Positions 16,045-21,378 of a stretch of 21,378 nt of DNA are shown piece by piece. Source of the DNA: a virus; IMG/VR virus record IMGVR_UViG_3300013119_000224, positions 1 to 21,378 of that record; one strand, written 5' to 3'. How positions within the stretch are numbered: position 1 is the first letter of the stretch; each line of letters opens with the position of its first letter. Position numbers and translations under genes: made by a program. The notes below the pieces were generated by a model that did no database searches, had not been told where the DNA came from, and saw nothing but the letters and a program-made list of their open reading frames with translations.

Positions 16045-16110
16045 TACGGCTCTATTGGAGCAGATTCATAAGTTAAAAACAGTCTGTTTCTATCATCGAA
16101 AGCTATACCC

Positions 16111-16140
16111 TATCGATACCCTATCGATACTCTATCGATA
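16111..16140 (+). repeat. Three TATCGATA palindromes at 11-bp spacing
   Basis: The 8-bp palindrome TATCGATA occurs at 16111-16118, 16122-16129 and 16133-16140, each 11 bp apart (about one helical turn). The linkers are CCC and CTC. A related sequence (TATCATCGA) lies near 16091. The regular spacing on one face of DNA suggests cooperative protein binding: iterons of an origin, or an operator upstream of the early promoter. Confidence 0.8.
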
Positions 16141-16143
16141 TAA

Positions 16144-16181
16144 ATAGAAGTAGATATAGATATAGAAGTAGATGTAGATAT
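16144..16181 (+). repeat. 18-bp-period direct repeat, AT-rich
   Basis: A 20-bp sequence starting ATAGAAGTAGAT occurs at 16144-16163 and again at 16162-16181 with one mismatch (A to G), so the period is 18 bp. It is purine-rich on this strand and built of TAGATA-like hexamers. It lies between the TATCGATA array and the early promoter, and is very AT-rich, as a DNA unwinding element would be. Confidence 0.75.
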
Positions 16182-16234
16182 ATATTATCTAAAGTTGACC
16201 CGAAAAAAAAATTCAAAGTAATTGAAAATAGTTC

Positions 16235-16263
16235 TTGAGTTATAGAAGTGTTTACTATATAAT
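16235..16263 (+). promoter_or_regulatory. Strong sigma-70 early promoter P1
   Basis: TTGAGT at 16235-16240, 17-bp spacer, then a perfect TATAAT at 16258-16263. An A-tract (AAAAAAAAATTC near 16203-16214) and AAAATAG upstream could act as UP element. It drives the 46-residue protein, the winged-helix protein, the nuclease and the annealase. It shares AGTTCTTGA and ATAGxGTAG flanking sequence with the promoter at 18675. Confidence 0.85.
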
Positions 16264-16305
16264 CATAGAGTAGCCAAGAACAGAACGCAGACAAAGGAGA
16301 CAGAA

Positions 16306-16446
16306 ATGATAGTAACAGCTACAAGAAGACCGTCAAAAGAAGAAGTAGAAAAGATGCTGGACAAGGCATCTTTGCAAGGTGGACTATTTGGTTTCGGAGT
16401 AGGAGTCTTGCTGGGAGTAATTCTTGGCTTGAAGTTGGTAGCATAA
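16306..16446 (+). CDS. 46-residue early membrane microprotein
   Basis: ATG at 16306 after AAAGGAGACAG, a strong Shine-Dalgarno, and the first gene after promoter P1. The product begins MIVTATRRPSKEEVEKML, a short charged helix. It then has one glycine-zipper-like membrane span (GGLFGFGVGVLLGVILGLKL) ending at LVA. It is the only reading frame between promoter and next gene. I do not recognise it; an early membrane protein of this size could act in host takeover or superinfection control, which is speculation. Confidence 0.72.
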   Translation: MIVTATRRPSKEEVEKMLDKASLQGGLFGFGVGVLLGVILGLKLVA

Positions 16447-16461
16447 CGAGAGGAGGACAGT

Positions 16462-16671
16462 TTGAAACTGTCAGAAAAGAAAAGAGAGGCGTTGAGGGCT
16501 TTCAAAAGATTAGAACAGCCATCGCTTACAGAATGGGCAGAAGAGATGCAGGTATCCTATCCAGTCGCAGTTTGGTATAGAGATGAGCTTACTAAAGCTG
16601 GCTGTATGGAATGGACGAGAGACAGAGCAAGGTCAACCAGATTGACGGCAAAAGGGGGGCGAGCAAGATGA
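16462..16671 (+). CDS. Winged-helix DNA-binding protein (LexA N-terminal-like), TTG start
   Basis: The start is TTG at 16462, preceded by GAGAGGAGGA (strong Shine-Dalgarno) with 6-8 bases between. No in-frame ATG occurs before residue 29, so TTG is needed. The 69 residues look like a small winged helix: KKREALRAFKRLE, then PSLTEWAEEMQVSYPVAVWYRDELTKAG (helix-turn-helix) and a basic wing ending RLTAKG. The pattern is like the LexA N-terminal domain without its protease half. It may regulate the early genes or bind the nearby repeats. The stop overlaps the next ATG (ATGA). Confidence 0.7.
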   Translation: MKLSEKKREALRAFKRLEQPSLTEWAEEMQVSYPVAVWYRDELTKAGCMEWTRDRARSTRLTAKGGRAR

Positions 16672-17603
16672 ATAGATTTGGAGAGGAGAGGCGATTGTAC
16701 TTAGGGGCTTCCGAGGTTGCAGGGGCAATTGGAATGTCGCAGTACAATTCTCCAAAAGATGTTTGGTTGAGAAAAACAGGAAGGAAAGAAAAGCAGGAAC
16801 ACCTGCGAATCTTTGACAGAGGTTATGCAATGGAAGATGTGATGGTTGATTTGTTGAAGTCAGATTTCAACAGAGAAATCACAGACCGAGAAAAGGAGTT
16901 CACGCACAAGGAGCATTCATTTCTCAAGTGCCACATTGATGGACTAGTCCAGAAGTGGACACCGCTCTTTGATGGCGACCAGAACGAGAAACAAGGCATA
17001 GGGGTTCTTGAAATGAAAGCACCGAGTTCTTGGAAAGCGAAAGAGTACGCCGAGCAAGGATTGCTTTCCGATTATTTGATTCAAGGGCAAACAGCTCTTG
17101 CCTGTTCTGGTTATGATTGGGTTAGTTTTTGTTTTCTTGATTATGACGCTTGGGAGTTGGTCGTTATGGATATCGACCGAGACCAAGAATTCATCGACAG
17201 AATCGTTGCAAAGGCTGTTGAGTTCTGGGGCTGTGTTGAAAGAGACGAAGTGCCACCAGAAGAGGTTGAGAAGATTGAGATTCCAGAGCTTTTAAAGAAA
17301 GTTGAAATTATTGAGCCGACTCAAGCTATTCTCGACTACAAGGTTGCAAAACAGAATCTTGATTTTGCAAAACTTGAAGTTGACAACATCAAATCACTAG
17401 TTGCTAAACAGGTGGGCGAAAGCGAGAGGCTCGTCTATGATGGAGTAGCTTCTATTAGCTACAAGTATGGCAAGCCAAGAGAGACAATCGCTGGCAAGGA
17501 TTTGCTGGCATATGCAGAGCGAATGATTGAAGACTTCAATCCAGAGCCTTTCGTTAAACGCTCAAAACCATCTAGAGTGATGAGAATATCGCTCAAGAAA
17601 TAG
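16668..17603 (+). CDS. YqaJ/lambda-exo-type recombination exonuclease
   Basis: I use the ATG at 16668 (ATGA overlap); an upstream in-frame codon at 16611 would overlap the previous gene too far. The product has 311 residues. Nuclease features in order: LGASEVAGAIGMSQYNSPKDVW (N-terminal YqaJ pattern), RGYAMEDVM (Glu56), HIDGLVQ (Asp91), LEMKAPSSW (Glu115, Lys117), and LIQGQTALACSG (Gln140). The Glu/Asp/Glu-x-Lys set is the metal-dependent site of the PD-(D/E)XK lambda exonuclease superfamily. It degrades one strand of double-stranded DNA to leave a tail for the annealase encoded next. The C-terminal third is helical with coiled coil. Confidence 0.9.
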   Translation: MNRFGEERRLYLGASEVAGAIGMSQYNSPKDVWLRKTGRKEKQEHLRIFDRGYAMEDVMVDLLKSDFNREITDREKEFTHKEHSFLKCHIDGLVQKWTPLFDGDQNEKQGIGVLEMKAPSSWKAKEYAEQGLLSDYLIQGQTALACSGYDWVSFCFLDYDAWELVVMDIDRDQEFIDRIVAKAVEFWGCVERDEVPPEEVEKIEIPELLKKVEIIEPTQAILDYKVAKQNLDFAKLEVDNIKSLVAKQVGESERLVYDGVASISYKYGKPRETIAGKDLLAYAERMIEDFNPEPFVKRSKPSRVMRISLKK

Positions 17604-17613
17604 GAGGCAGACA

Positions 17614-18336
17614 ATGGGAAGCAAACAGATTACAAACTTCGATGGAACTTTAACTGGCAAGTTGGCGGAGAAGTTCAACCTGCAACCAGAATCGTTCATG
17701 AAGTTACTCAAGAACCAACTTGTATCAGTTGGCAGGAATGAACCGCCAGTTACAAATGAGGAGCTGGCGTTGGTGATGATGACGCTTGACCGTTACAACC
17801 TTGATGCGAACATGAAGCAGGTTCATTGTTTCAGGCACAAGGGCAAAATGCAAGTGATGGTTGGAGTTGATGGTTGGGTGGCGTTTGCAGAAAGACAAAA
17901 GGATTTCAAAGGCATAACTTTTGAGTATCCAGAAGAGCTCGTTGATTCGCCAGATGGTAAAGGCAGGAAGTGTTGGGAGTGGGTAAAGGCTACCTGCCAC
18001 CGAGAGGGCAGAGAACCGACATCGCTGTTTGTGTTTCTTGAAGAGTGGTATCAGAACCAAAAGGGAAACTATCCGAGCCCTTGGCAATCATACACCAGAA
18101 GCAGGTTACAACAGAAAGCATATTGCCAAGCTGTTAGAATGGGAATGGGATTTGCAGTTTGGGACGAAACAGATATGGAGATAATGACCGAGAAGCCAGA
18201 TACAGCTGAAGCAAGCGAAATCAAAATGAAAGAAATGTCGGAAGCTTTGAAAGTTGAACCCGATGTTGCAGACGAAAGCGAACACAAACTTGCCGAAGCA
18301 GATTTGACAAATGAAATGATTGAAGAGATTGAATAG
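17614..18336 (+). CDS. bet: Single-strand annealing protein, Bet/RecT-like
   Basis: A 240-residue protein with AGGAGGCAGACA before ATG, ten bases after the nuclease stop. It fits the Bet family: KLLKNQLVSVG, then EELALVMMTLDRYNLDANMKQV, the core MQVMVGVDGWVAFAERQ, and LQQKAYCQAVRMGMGFAVWDE. It anneals complementary single strands exposed by the nuclease. The C-terminal ~50 residues are acidic and poorly conserved. The pair is the phage Red-type recombination system, and SSB lies further downstream. Confidence 0.9.
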   Translation: MGSKQITNFDGTLTGKLAEKFNLQPESFMKLLKNQLVSVGRNEPPVTNEELALVMMTLDRYNLDANMKQVHCFRHKGKMQVMVGVDGWVAFAERQKDFKGITFEYPEELVDSPDGKGRKCWEWVKATCHREGREPTSLFVFLEEWYQNQKGNYPSPWQSYTRSRLQQKAYCQAVRMGMGFAVWDETDMEIMTEKPDTAEASEIKMKEMSEALKVEPDVADESEHKLAEADLTNEMIEEIE

Positions 18337-18344
18337 TTGTAACA

Positions 18345-18364
18345 GAGGTGGCGAAAGCCACCTC
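18345..18364 (+). other. Perfect 8-bp hairpin with GAAA tetraloop
   Basis: GAGGTGGC (18345-18352), loop GAAA, GCCACCTC (18357-18364): a perfect GNRA-capped stem 8 bases after the annealase stop. No T-run follows on this strand, or on the other, so it is unlikely to be a full terminator. It could protect the 3' end of the upstream mRNA or guide processing. The next gene's Shine-Dalgarno (AGGAGG) is at 18372-18377. Confidence 0.8.
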
Positions 18365-18383
18365 AAACAAAAGGAGGCAGAAA

Positions 18384-18644
18384 ATGAGTTTGGTAACATT
18401 TCCAAAGACAGCAGACGAGGCGAGAAACTGGAAGCCGTTTGTTATGAGCCACGCCTTGCACCAGAATGTACTTGCTGTTGCAAAGACAAGAATTGATAAA
18501 ACTTGGAAGGCGTACATTGCTCCAGTTGATGGTGTCAATCACCGAGCTGAGGAGCAGTCAGTTTTGATGAATGGAACAGCTTTGTCAGAAGAGATTGCCA
18601 GACCGATGTTTCCCTACCTAAAATGTGTTAAATATGCAGACTAA
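18384..18644 (+). CDS. Hypothetical early protein
   Basis: I choose ATG at 18384 after AAAGGAGGCAGAAA; the open frame continues upstream to 18348 but that would cross the hairpin. The 86-residue product (MSLVTFPKTADEARNWKPF...) has a helical centre with HALHQNVLAVAKTRIDKTW and a beta segment KAYIAPVDG. It includes HRAEEQSVLMNG and ends KCVKYAD. No family is recognised; it is not membrane-bound. It closes the P1 operon just before the next promoter. It may work with the recombination proteins, by position only. Confidence 0.7.
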   Translation: MSLVTFPKTADEARNWKPFVMSHALHQNVLAVAKTRIDKTWKAYIAPVDGVNHRAEEQSVLMNGTALSEEIARPMFPYLKCVKYAD

Positions 18645-18674
18645 AAAAAAAGTTGAAAAAAGTTAAAAAAGTTC

Positions 18675-18703
18675 TTGACTTCCCTTTGGTTTCTATATAT
18701 AAT
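18675..18703 (+). promoter_or_regulatory. Strong sigma-70 early promoter P2
   Basis: TTGACT at 18675-18680, a 17-bp spacer, and a perfect TATAAT at 18698-18703, preceded by long A-tracts (from 18645). The 8-bp direct repeat GGTAGTTA at 18709-18716 and 18724-18731 lies around and below the expected start point and could be an operator. It drives the next group of small early genes, the replication protein and SSB. Confidence 0.87.
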
Positions 18704-18732
18704 TATAGGGTAGTTAGGATAGAGGTAGTTAA

Positions 18733-18851
18733 TTTAACAAGGAGACAGGACAATGAACAACGAAACAAAAAACAGCAGTTATGTAATCAAGTTTAACAAG
18801 GAGACAGGAAAAATGAAAAACGAAACAAAAAACAGCAGTTATGTAATCAAG
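18733..18851 (+). repeat. Tandem duplication of ribosome binding site and start region
   Basis: A unit of 59 bp (18733-18791) is followed at once by a 60-bp copy (18792-18851) with only three differences near the start codon. Each copy carries TTTAACAAGGAGACAGG, an ATG and the first 12 codons after it. The ATGs lie at 18753 and 18813, exactly 60 bases apart, so both are in the same frame. Confidence 0.9.
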
Positions 18852-19070
18852 TCAATGCTTGATGCTTTGGAGCAAATTGGTAGCGCGTCAGGTGGTCTCA
18901 ATTATCGCCTATCAGAAAGAAGCCCAGCTCAACTTGGTCGAGAGGTAAAATTTTCAGATGACGAAAGAAAGAAATTGATATTGGCATACACTAATCTTGA
19001 GGAAGCTAGGGAGCTTGTGTATGAGGCTATCCTTTCAACCGAAGAAATAAACTTGGGCTATACTCTCTAA
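18753..19070 (+). CDS. Early protein with duplicated start (105 or 85 residues)
   Basis: The first gene after P2. Initiation at ATG 18753 gives 105 residues, and at the duplicated in-frame ATG 18813 gives 85. Both start sites have GGAG 8-9 bases upstream. The N-terminus reads MNNETKNSSYVIK and, after a 7-residue bridge from the copied leader, MKNETKNSSYVIK. The rest is helical and soluble (SMLDALEQIGS, LSERSPAQLGREVKFSDDERKK, ending YTL). I do not recognise a family. Which start is used cannot be told from sequence. Confidence 0.75.
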   Translation: MNNETKNSSYVIKFNKETGKMKNETKNSSYVIKSMLDALEQIGSASGGLNYRLSERSPAQLGREVKFSDDERKKLILAYTNLEEARELVYEAILSTEEINLGYTL

Positions 19071-19093
19071 AACCCAAACAAGGAGACAAGACA

Positions 19094-19354
19094 ATGTACT
19101 ATGTAAGAACGACCGACACTTTTATGAGTGGGTGGGGGGAGGCAGAGGGCAAGACGAATGTTCTTGTTTTTGAATGCGACTCCCTTGAGCAAGCAGAAAT
19201 TGTCGCTGAAAACGCAAGGGCGAGGGGCGACCAAAAGAGGGTGATGATATTGACTCGAAAACCTTACTATAACAGGAGCAGATATTATCCACAGTACAAG
19301 ACGATTGAAGACTATGCTTCTTGGTATAAGAAGGGCTGGTTTTCAGATGCGTAA
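19094..19354 (+). CDS. Small conserved phage protein
   Basis: ATG after AACAAGGAGACAAGACA, nearly the same leader as the preceding gene. The 86 residues start MYYVRTTDTFMSGWGEAEGKTNVLVFECD, then a helix with EQAEIVAENARARGDQKRV, a RYYPQYKTIEDYASWYKKGWF end with many aromatics. I recall this pattern (SGWGxAxGKxNxLxxECD...RYYVxxK) from many siphovirus early regions, always without known function. Compact alpha-beta fold, soluble. Confidence 0.75.
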   Translation: MYYVRTTDTFMSGWGEAEGKTNVLVFECDSLEQAEIVAENARARGDQKRVMILTRKPYYNRSRYYPQYKTIEDYASWYKKGWFSDA

Positions 19355-19610
19355 AAATCAAAAGGAAAGAGTGGTTGATTACATGGAACAATTCGGTTCA
19401 ATCACAAGCCTCGATGCTTTCCGAGACTTGGGAATTACGAGGTTATCGGCTGTCATATATGTCCTCAGACATGAGCAAGGGCTGAACATTCGTTCAGTCC
19501 CTGAAACTTCTGAAAACAGATTTGGCGACACCTGCAAGTTCGACAGATATGTTTTGGAACAGAAACCGACAGACCTTTTCGGCAAGGAGATGTGCGATGG
19601 CGAAGGGTAA
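19347..19610 (+). CDS. Helix-turn-helix protein (HTH_39-like)
   Basis: I choose the ATG at 19347, which overlaps the previous stop by 8 bases; the open frame begins further upstream but inside the previous gene. The 87-residue product begins MRKNQKERVVDYMEQFGSI, followed by TSLDAFRDLGITRLSAVIYVLRHEQGLNIRSV. This matches the HTH_39 pattern (RVLDYL..GSITPLEA...LGI.RLSARIY.LR). Such proteins lie beside replication genes of many phages and probably bind DNA. Regulation of the replication gene is an inference. Confidence 0.78.
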   Translation: MRKNQKERVVDYMEQFGSITSLDAFRDLGITRLSAVIYVLRHEQGLNIRSVPETSENRFGDTCKFDRYVLEQKPTDLFGKEMCDGEG

Positions 19611-20400
19611 GTTTGGAATTGTTGAAAGTCGTTTTTGGGAAGACACAACTTTGAAGGTCCTTGGCAAAGATGCCAAGCTCTTGATGTTGTATTTGCTGAC
19701 CTGCCGACACAAGAACATCGTTGGCAGTTTTTACTTGCCACCAGCATACATTCAGAATGATACTGGACTAAGCGATGATGATTGGAAGCAAGTTTGGAAA
19801 GATATTCAGGGCAAAGGCAAGCCGAAGATTAGCTTTGATGAAACCGAGAGTTGGGTTCTGATAGAGAATTATATCAGGAACAACCCTCCGAAGGGAGAGA
19901 AGCAAATCACAGGTGCTATCAATGCGATTGAAGATATGCCAGACAATCCACACAATCAGTTCCTGCTTGAACAGCTACGAGAGCACACCGATGGCTTTGA
20001 GCAGACCATTGATACAATCATTGACAGGCGGAAGCCCGAACTTAAACAAAGCAAGACAAAGCAGATTCAAAAGCAATTACCAAAGGAGGCACACATGCTT
20101 GCCGAACTTCTTGCAAAGTTAATTATGAAAAACGACAACAGGAGCAAAGTACCTAACTTCACAAGCTGGGTTGATTCCATAGAAAAGATAAACAGAATTG
20201 ATGGGAGGTCTTGGGACGAAATAGAGCGAGTGATAAAGTGGTGTCAGGCAGATGATTTCTGGCGAGGCAATATCTTGTCGGGAGCAAAGTTAAGAAAGCA
20301 ATTTCAGCAATTGTCAATTAAGATGAATTCTGGAAGGAAGCAAAACAATGCGACAGCAATGAACAATGTCATTGCAAAATTAGGAGGCAGTAATGAGTGA
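19597..20400 (+). CDS. Phage replication initiator-like protein
   Basis: The ATG at 19597 has AAGGAG at 19584-19589 and overlaps the previous gene by 14 bases; a longer frame upstream is only a shadow of that gene. The 267-residue product has an N-terminal winged-helix-like region (~5-105; FWEDTTLKVLGKDAKLLMLYLLT, GSFYLPPAYIQNDTGLSDDDW, then ENYIRNNPPKG). A linker follows, then a C-terminal part with FTSWVDSIEKINRIDGRSWDEI, KWCQADDFWRGNILSGAKLRKQF. This N- and C-terminal pair is typical of phage DnaD/O-like replication proteins that recruit helicase to the origin. No helicase P-loop is present in it. Confidence 0.72.
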   Translation: MAKGKFGIVESRFWEDTTLKVLGKDAKLLMLYLLTCRHKNIVGSFYLPPAYIQNDTGLSDDDWKQVWKDIQGKGKPKISFDETESWVLIENYIRNNPPKGEKQITGAINAIEDMPDNPHNQFLLEQLREHTDGFEQTIDTIIDRRKPELKQSKTKQIQKQLPKEAHMLAELLAKLIMKNDNRSKVPNFTSWVDSIEKINRIDGRSWDEIERVIKWCQADDFWRGNILSGAKLRKQFQQLSIKMNSGRKQNNATAMNNVIAKLGGSNE

Positions 20401-20755
20401 CGTGAATACTTTTAATCAGCAAGAGGCAGACGCAATCAACGACTTCTTGAGCTGGGCTGATGAGAACGACAAGTTTGTTACCATCAGAAGAACAAGGTGG
20501 TCTGGCGGAGAACACGAGCTTAACCTATACGCAGACGAAGCGGGTTCGTATAACTTCAATGTAAGAACTTGGAGTAGAGCTTTTACGGAACTCCAAACTC
20601 ACGGACATTGGGAGGCACAAGAGAACCATATTTCAAAATTGCAAGAAAAAAGGCAGAAGCTCGCCGACAAGCTCGCCGAGATTGAAACAGAGATTCAGAC
20701 GGCAACTGAAAGCATTGTTGAGGCAGAGTTGCCAAGTGGCAAGGGTGGTAAATAA
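20393..20755 (+). CDS. Hypothetical early protein with C-terminal coiled coil
   Basis: A 120-residue protein. Its ATG at 20393 follows AGGAGGCAGTA and overlaps the previous stop. The N-terminal part has a helix (NQQEADAINDFLSWADEND) and a beta segment (FVTIRRTRW, HELNLYADEAGSYNF). Residues ~80-110 form a coiled coil (ISKLQEKRQKLADKLAEIE), then a Gly/Lys tail. No family recognised. It lies between the replication protein and the small tyrosine-rich protein. Confidence 0.7.
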   Translation: MSDVNTFNQQEADAINDFLSWADENDKFVTIRRTRWSGGEHELNLYADEAGSYNFNVRTWSRAFTELQTHGHWEAQENHISKLQEKRQKLADKLAEIETEIQTATESIVEAELPSGKGGK

Positions 20756-20985
20756 TGAGCGTAGATAAAACACATGGAAGCCCATACGATAGAGGCTCTG
20801 CGGACGCATATTATCGAAGAAGCAGAGACCCACACTATTATGACCACCAAGCAATACGCCACACCGAGCTTGACGACGAGCAACAGTCAGATTATGAGCT
20901 GGGATACAGCGAGCAAATCTCATCGGGTAATTTTAAGGATTACAACCCTTGGGTTGGAGACGAAACAGAAGAGGAGCAGGACTAA
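20755..20985 (+). CDS. Small tyrosine-rich conserved phage protein
   Basis: A 76-residue protein with TAATG overlap with the previous stop. It holds the pattern GSPYDRGSADAYYRR..PHYY followed by LDDEQQSDYELGYSEQ, a family I recall as frequent in phages and prophages, with no known role. Acidic C-terminus (ETEEEQD). Soluble, no metal site visible. Its stop overlaps the SSB start (TAATG), suggesting coupling with SSB. Confidence 0.75.
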   Translation: MSVDKTHGSPYDRGSADAYYRRSRDPHYYDHQAIRHTELDDEQQSDYELGYSEQISSGNFKDYNPWVGDETEEEQD

Positions 20986-21378
20986 TGAACAAGGCACAGG
21001 TGATAGGTAGGCTTGGAGGCGAGCCAGAAATGAAAAGTATTGGAGAAACAACCCTTTGCAATTTCTCAATCGCTACAAGCAAGAAATGGAAAGACAAGAA
21101 CGGAGAACAACAGGAAAGAATAGAGTGGCATAATATCATAACATGGGGTAGGCTGGCGGAGATATGCGGAACATATCTACACAAGGGCAAGCAGGTTTAT
21201 GTCGAGGGCGAACTTCAGACCGACAGCTGGGAAACAGATTCAGGCGAGAAAAGATACGCAACAAAGATTAGGGCTTTCCAGATGGAGATGCTCGGCAGTC
21301 GTGGAGATTATAACGAGCAAGGCAATGATGGTTACAGGCAGGATGCAAAGCCAGAAGAGAAGAGCGATTTTCCGCCAG
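20985..21378 (+). CDS. ssb: Single-stranded DNA-binding protein, 3' partial
   Basis: ATG at 20985 on the previous stop (TAATG). The frame runs off the window after about 131 residues. It is an OB-fold SSB: MNKAQVIGRLGGEPEM, NFSIATSKKW, ERIEWHNIITWGRLAEICG, YLHKGKQVYVEGELQT, then KIRAFQMEMLGS. The disordered tail begins with Gly, Asn, Asp and Gln and the last visible residues are SDFPP, so the end with an acidic tip is probably near. It coats single strands in replication and recombination and would work with the nuclease and annealase. Confidence 0.93.
   Translation, partial: MNKAQVIGRLGGEPEMKSIGETTLCNFSIATSKKWKDKNGEQQERIEWHNIITWGRLAEICGTYLHKGKQVYVEGELQTDSWETDSGEKRYATKIRAFQMEMLGSRGDYNEQGNDGYRQDAKPEEKSDFPP

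Noticed and set aside
16085-16185. The short repeats as a CRISPR array
   Set aside because: The units are 11 and 18 bp with no unique spacers of regular length and no cas genes, so they are operator or origin-type repeats.
16195-16230. A TTGACC at 16195-16200 as a second promoter
   Set aside because: The spaced -10 candidates (TAATTG or GTAATT) are weak, whereas the P1 elements at 16235-16263 are near consensus.
18345-18364. The hairpin after the annealase gene as an intrinsic terminator
   Set aside because: There is no run of T after the stem on either strand and the downstream gene has no promoter of its own between them.
19522-19596. An upstream extension of the replication protein
   Set aside because: It would overlap the HTH protein much further and lacks a ribosome binding site, while the ATG at 19597 has a well-spaced AAGGAG.
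1-21378. tRNA, rRNA, insertion sequences, integrase, attachment sites
   Set aside because: I looked for cloverleaf-type sequence with a CCA end, transposase or recombinase motifs and terminal inverted repeats and saw nothing I could support.

Overview
The window is a contiguous piece of a tailed-phage (or prophage) genome, with every supported gene on the + strand. It runs from inside the portal gene, through the head, tail and lysis genes, across a terminator and a repeat-rich control region, into an early DNA recombination and replication module. It ends inside a single-strand binding protein gene. The tail set (tube protein, assembly chaperone, 968-residue tape measure, no sheath gene) indicates a long non-contractile tail, i.e. 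a siphovirus morphology. The host cannot be named. A small exported protein in the lysis cluster looks like an outer-membrane beta-barrel and there are classical sigma-70 promoters, so a Gram-negative host is my inference. Terminase genes must lie upstream. No integrase or repressor is seen here.

Head (1-6670): a Mu gp29-type portal fused to a Mu gpF-type minor head domain; two small unknown proteins; a Mu gpI-type protease whose acidic C-terminus can also be started internally as a scaffold; a lambda gpD-type decoration protein; a lambda gpE-type major capsid protein; then a small basic protein, a Mu gp36-type adaptor, a Mu gpG/P2 gpS-type tail completion protein and a probable tail terminator. 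Many genes overlap as ATGA or TAATG, which fits one translationally coupled late operon.

Tail and lysis (6679-15978): a 54-residue protein, the tail tube protein, a tail-assembly chaperone with a start-less ORF in the -1 frame behind it (lambda G/GT arrangement), the tape measure, a distal tail protein, a large tail-tip protein with a carbohydrate-binding-like insertion, a fibre-like protein, an Amidase_3-type endolysin, two small membrane proteins (XhlA-like and holin-like), and the exported beta-rich protein.

Control region and early genes (15979-21378): an intrinsic terminator closes the late operon. It is followed by three 11-bp-spaced palindromes, an 18-bp-period direct repeat and a strong promoter. 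This promoter drives a 46-residue membrane protein, a winged-helix regulator, a YqaJ/lambda-exo-type nuclease and a Bet/RecT annealase. A second promoter of the same design drives small early proteins, including one whose ribosome binding site and start codon are tandemly duplicated. Beyond these come an HTH_39-type protein, a replication initiator-like protein, two small conserved phage proteins and SSB. Nuclease, annealase and SSB form a Red-type recombination set. The most unusual points are the frameshift-type ORF lacking a recognisable slippery site, the duplicated start region, and the iteron-like control region.
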